Source of the DNA: Phycisphaerae bacterium
GTDB taxonomy: Bacteria > Planctomycetota > Phycisphaerae > UBA1845 > PWPN01
Length of the DNA: 17,109 nt
Direction: 5' to 3'
NCBI GenBank assembly: GCA_035384605.1
Contig: DAOOIV010000107.1
Span: 1 to 17,109 of the forward strand
The notes under the pieces were generated by a model, which did not search any database, had not been told where the DNA came from, and saw only the letters and a program-made list of their open reading frames with translations. This document shows positions 14,691 through 17,109 of this stretch, piece after piece. Position 1 is the first letter of the stretch. Each line of letters begins with the position of its first letter. The position numbers were made by a program, and so were the translations under genes.

Positions 14691-15806
14691 TCAGCGCGAA
14701 GGCCGGCTGGAGGCCGGCCTCGTCGCGGACAACCGGGAGCCCGGAGGCAGGGGTTCGGGATACCCTTCGAGCCTGATGCCGTTGATTGGGCGAGGAATGC
14801 GCAGCAGATCGATCCAATCAAGAACCATCTTGTAGTTCGGATCCTCTGTGCCCTGCGGATAAAGCGGCTTGATCTGGCCCGGGTGACTTCGTCGCGTGGC
14901 TCCGGTAGGCAAACCGTACTGGAGAATGAGGCTGTCAGCGGGTTGGTCACGATCGATCAGACGGTCTCGTCCCAGCGCGACCCGATCCAGAATGAGAAAC
15001 TGTGTGTAAAGGCTCTGTTCGGGGTAGAGAGAATGACCGCGCCAGCCAAACGGTTTGGCCGGCGTGCTGCCTCCGTGGCAGTCGCGGGTCGCGCAACCGC
15101 GCTCGATGAGAGCGGCAACCGGCTTGAACCTGCGGAACACCAGAGGATCGTTAAGAATCGTGATCCTCGGCTGGAAAGCCAGATCGCCGTATTGCCGCAT
15201 AACCTGTACCTGCTGCGTCGGCTTCAAGGCGATGAACCGCTGTCGATTGGCTTTGCCGGCGAATTCGGGAACGTCGGCCATCGCGTCCAGAAAAGCGGTG
15301 AGGGCGCCCCGGTCAAAGCGGACCGAGATCGATTCCCGCAGGGCCGGGGGCACGTCATCCGGCTGGAAATCGAGCAACTCGAGGAACCGCAGGCGCTGAA
15401 CATCCTGCTTGGTAATCAGGCCGAGCGTGATCTCGCCCGGGGGCCGGCCGTCGAGGCCAGCATCGACCGGTTGCTGACCCAGTCGGTGCAGGGCGGCCGT
15501 ATTCAACAATCGGGCATCGACGTTTCTCGGGTCCAATCTCAGGATGTACTGAGTGCGTTCGAGAACCAACTCATACTGCCCCCGCTCGTTGCACCACTGG
15601 GCCAGGGCATAGTGCCCGGCAATATCCCGCGGCCCCAGCTCGCTCAGTCGTTGACGATACTCCTCGATCACGGCGCTATCGGCCTTCGGCTCGCCGGCGA
15701 CCTGAGCAGCGGGCGCCACGGCGGCAAAGAAAACCGGCAGAACCGCCACCAGAACCCATGAGGAAAGCCATACGGTCCGTCGATCGCTCAGACACCGATG
15801 ACGCAT
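14691..15806 (-). CDS. Secreted protein with TPR-like region and C-x4-CH motif, 371 aa, function unknown
   Basis: I do not recognise a named function. A signal peptide covers about residues 1-35 (basic start, then WLSSWVLVAVLPVFFAAVAPAAQ). Residues about 60-110 resemble a TPR pair (GHYALAQWCNERGQYELVLERTQYILRLDPRNVDARLLNTAALHRLG in outline). The centre has 'RGCATRDCHGGS' with C238, C243 and H244, a spaced relative of the haem-c CxxCH motif. After it come 'YTQFLILDRV' and 'LIDRDQPADSLILQYGLP', which feel like a conserved planctomycete exported family. The ATG at 15806 has GGAGG 9 nt upstream; a TTG at 15812 is too close to that site. The last codons overlap a G/C-rich 8-bp hairpin (14700-14720). 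It is first in the leftward run before the ALDH. It may be an exported c-type cytochrome-like protein, but haem binding is unproven. Confidence 0.8.
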   Translation of the reverse strand: MRHRCLSDRRTVWLSSWVLVAVLPVFFAAVAPAAQVAGEPKADSAVIEEYRQRLSELGPRDIAGHYALAQWCNERGQYELVLERTQYILRLDPRNVDARLLNTAALHRLGQQPVDAGLDGRPPGEITLGLITKQDVQRLRFLELLDFQPDDVPPALRESISVRFDRGALTAFLDAMADVPEFAGKANRQRFIALKPTQQVQVMRQYGDLAFQPRITILNDPLVFRRFKPVAALIERGCATRDCHGGSTPAKPFGWRGHSLYPEQSLYTQFLILDRVALGRDRLIDRDQPADSLILQYGLPTGATRRSHPGQIKPLYPQGTEDPNYKMVLDWIDLLRIPRPINGIRLEGYPEPLPPGSRLSATRPASSRPSR

Positions 15807-15869
15807 CAACAAGGCCCTCCAACAGATCTCGTCTTCAACTGCTTTTCAAGGCCCGGTCAGACGATCTGG

Positions 15870-15899
15870 ATTGTACCGGAATGCACGGCTGCGGGGCAA
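15870..15899 (-). promoter_or_regulatory. Probable promoter for the leftward secreted-protein gene
   Basis: On the minus strand TTGCCC (15899-15894) and TACAAT (15875-15870) are 18 nt apart. The -10 matches five of six consensus bases and the -35 four of six. It lies about 64 bp upstream of the start codon at 15806. It is back-to-back with the rightward promoter at 15966-15995, so the 243-bp gap is a divergent promoter region. Confidence 0.5.
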
Positions 15900-15965
15900 A
15901 GGGGCGTCGGCTGGTTGGGTCCATCCGGTCGCAAGCGCGACATCGCGGGATCGCAACCCTTTTAC

Positions 15966-15995
15966 TTGACCGTTTCTTGTCGGCAAACGTACTAT
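15966..15995 (+). promoter_or_regulatory. Probable sigma-70-type promoter for the Sm-like gene and galE
   Basis: TTGACC (15966-15971) and TACTAT (15990-15995) are 18 nt apart, in a locally AT-richer patch. The predicted transcription start is near 16002, giving a leader of about 48 nt before the TTG start at 16050. Confidence 0.5.
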
Positions 15996-16049
15996 ACGCT
16001 GACGAGAAAGCGGTGACCGATGGGATGGTACGACGAAAGGAGCGTCGCG

Positions 16050-16322
16050 TTGCCGGAGTCGCTGGACATCCTGATTGGAAAGGAAGTGGTGCTGGATACC
16101 GAGGGACCGATGGTCTTCATCGGCCGTCTGGCTTCGTACAACGCCGATGGTTTCTGGCTCGAGCAGGCCGACGTCCACAATTGCAGGGACGGGCACGCCC
16201 AGCGCGAACAGTACATCGCCGAGTCGGCAAGAGATGGGATACGCGTGAACCGGGAGAGGGTTTTTGTCTTCCGACGCGCCGTGGTCGGCGTTTCGGCCCT
16301 CGCCGATGTCACGACGGATTGA
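16050..16322 (+). CDS. Small Sm-like (LSm-fold candidate) conserved protein, 90 aa
   Basis: Role unknown. The first half, 'LIGKEVVLDTEGPMVFIGRLASYNADGFWLEQADVH', follows the Sm1 pattern: a strand with K-V, a strand through a glycine, G-x-L, then a W-L strand. The end, 'GIRVNRERVFVFRRAVVGVSAL', resembles the Sm2 strands. A charged 'NCRDGHAQREQYIAESARD' segment separates them. Sm-like proteins form rings that bind RNA, but sequence alone cannot show that here. TTG at 16050 is preferred because AAAGGAG ends 7 nt upstream; the in-frame ATG at 16020 (100 aa) has only a weak site. It is 25 bp ahead of galE on the same strand and behind a good promoter, so the two are likely cotranscribed. No signal peptide or membrane segment is seen. 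I believe similar short proteins occur in other planctomycetes, but could not check. Confidence 0.75.
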   Translation: MPESLDILIGKEVVLDTEGPMVFIGRLASYNADGFWLEQADVHNCRDGHAQREQYIAESARDGIRVNRERVFVFRRAVVGVSALADVTTD

Positions 16323-16347
16323 TGAACAACCGGTGGGATTCTGCAAC

Positions 16348-17109
16348 ATGCGCGTATTTGTGACGGGCGGCGCCGGCTACGTCGGCAGCCATTGCGTGAA
16401 GGATCTGTGCGAACACGGCTATGAGGTAGTGGTGTACGACGATCTTTCTCGCGGACATCGTGGGGCGGTGCATCCCAAGGCCCGGTTGATCGCCGGCAGC
16501 CTGGGCGACGCGGCCATGCTCGAGTCGGCGCTGGCGTCGCAAGCGTTTGACGCGGTGATGCACTTCGCGGCTTATGCGGTCGTCGGGGAATCGGTCGATC
16601 AGCCGCTCATGTACTATCGCAACAACGCGGCCAACACGCTCTTGCTGCTGGAGCTGATGGCCCGAATCGGCATTCGCAGACTGGTCTTCAGCTCCACTTG
16701 CGCCACCTACGGCACACCCCAAAGGGTGCCTATTCCCGAGAGCGCGGCCCAGTCACCCATCAGTCCCTATGGCCGATCGAAACTGGCGGTTGAATGGATG
16801 CTGGACGACTCGGCTGCCGCTTGGGGCCTGGGTTCCTGCGCCTTGCGGTACTTCAACGCGTGCGGTGCGGCGGAGGACGGATCGATCGGTGAAGATCATC
16901 AGCCGGAGACGCACCTGATCCCGATCGTTCTGCAAACCGCCCTCGGTCAAAGGCCTCACGTGAGCGTTTTCGGCTCTGACTACCCGACGGCGGATGGAAC
17001 GTGCATACGCGACTATATCCATGTGGAAGACCTGGCGGAAGCCCATCGCTTGGCGATCGAGGCAATCAGGCCGGGCGAGTACACAGCCTACAACGTCGGC
17101 ACCGGGCGG
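16348..17109 (+). CDS. galE: UDP-glucose 4-epimerase, 3' end beyond the window
   Basis: Interconverts UDP-glucose and UDP-galactose (extended SDR family, NAD bound). The visible 254 residues cover about three quarters of the usual 325-340 aa. Seen: the NAD motif TGGAGYVGSH (6-15); D31-D32 after the second strand; 'SSTCATYG' with T117 at the catalytic Ser/Thr position; catalytic Y141 with K145 (YGRSK); 'LRYFNACGA'; 'HLIPIVLQTALG'; and 'VFGSDYPTADGTCIRDYIHVEDLAEAH', which is diagnostic of GalE rather than of other nucleotide-sugar epimerases. The ATG at 16348 begins exactly at the first strand (MRVFVTGG); the upstream GGTGGGA is a modest ribosome site, and translation may be helped by the Sm-like gene ending 25 bp before. 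The reading frame is open to the window edge. Confidence 0.95.
   Translation, partial: MRVFVTGGAGYVGSHCVKDLCEHGYEVVVYDDLSRGHRGAVHPKARLIAGSLGDAAMLESALASQAFDAVMHFAAYAVVGESVDQPLMYYRNNAANTLLLLELMARIGIRRLVFSSTCATYGTPQRVPIPESAAQSPISPYGRSKLAVEWMLDDSAAAWGLGSCALRYFNACGAAEDGSIGEDHQPETHLIPIVLQTALGQRPHVSVFGSDYPTADGTCIRDYIHVEDLAEAHRLAIEAIRPGEYTAYNVGTGR

Noticed and set aside
14700..14720. AGGCCGGC/GCCGGCCT hairpin as a terminator of the C-x4-CH protein gene
   Set aside because: The 8-bp stem is real, but it lies inside the last codons and no T-run follows on the minus strand, so it does not meet the intrinsic terminator pattern.
1..17109. CRISPR arrays, tRNA/rRNA genes, insertion sequences, attachment sites
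   Set aside because: No regularly spaced repeats, no cloverleaf or rRNA-like blocks, and no transposase or integrase motifs were seen on either strand.

Overview
The window looks like chromosomal DNA from a planctomycete, probably of the Phycisphaerae or a related lineage. This is an inference from gene content, not from a marker gene. The signs are high GC, secreted proteins that end in a 'GACC...C...GG..G.G..C' cysteine module plus a dockerin-like pair of EF-hand loops, a sulfatase beside sodium:solute symporters, and several GTG/TTG starts. I see no rRNA, tRNA, CRISPR array, integrase or transposase.

Left part (81-5173, minus strand): four genes read leftwards. They encode an HpcH/HpaI-type aldolase, a Gfo/Idh/MocA oxidoreductase, a short-chain dehydrogenase and a large sodium:solute symporter. 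The set looks like uptake and oxidative/aldol cleavage of a sugar or sugar acid. The gaps between the genes (103-175 bp) hold hairpins. One is a 125-bp nested imperfect inverted repeat (3056-3180). A 14-bp block ending a hairpin occurs in two different gaps (2193-2206 and 4286-4299).

Middle part (5432-11866, plus strand): a divergent GntR/FCD regulator comes first. Its promoter has a perfect inverted repeat exactly between the -35 and -10 boxes. It is followed closely by a second sodium:solute symporter and a secreted type I sulfatase. Then come two tandem secreted proteins of one family. The first of these lacks about 120 N-terminal residues and its signal peptide, and it begins directly after the sulfatase stop. 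GntR probably controls this run, and perhaps the divergent minus-strand run. The combined picture is desulfation outside the cytoplasm, import, and catabolism of the released sugar or sugar acid.

Right part (11984-15806, minus strand): a secreted protein of unknown function with a TPR-like region and a C-x4-C-H motif, then an aldehyde dehydrogenase, then a PLP-dependent D-threonine aldolase/D-serine dehydratase-like enzyme. The last two overlap by 13 bp, which suggests coupled translation and possibly coupled chemistry.

Right edge (16050-17109, plus strand): a small Sm-like protein with a TTG start, then a galE-type UDP-glucose 4-epimerase cut by the window end. Both lie behind a good sigma-70-type promoter, back-to-back with a promoter for the minus-strand run. 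The longest stretches without a gene are 5174-5431 and 15807-16049; both appear to be divergent promoter regions.
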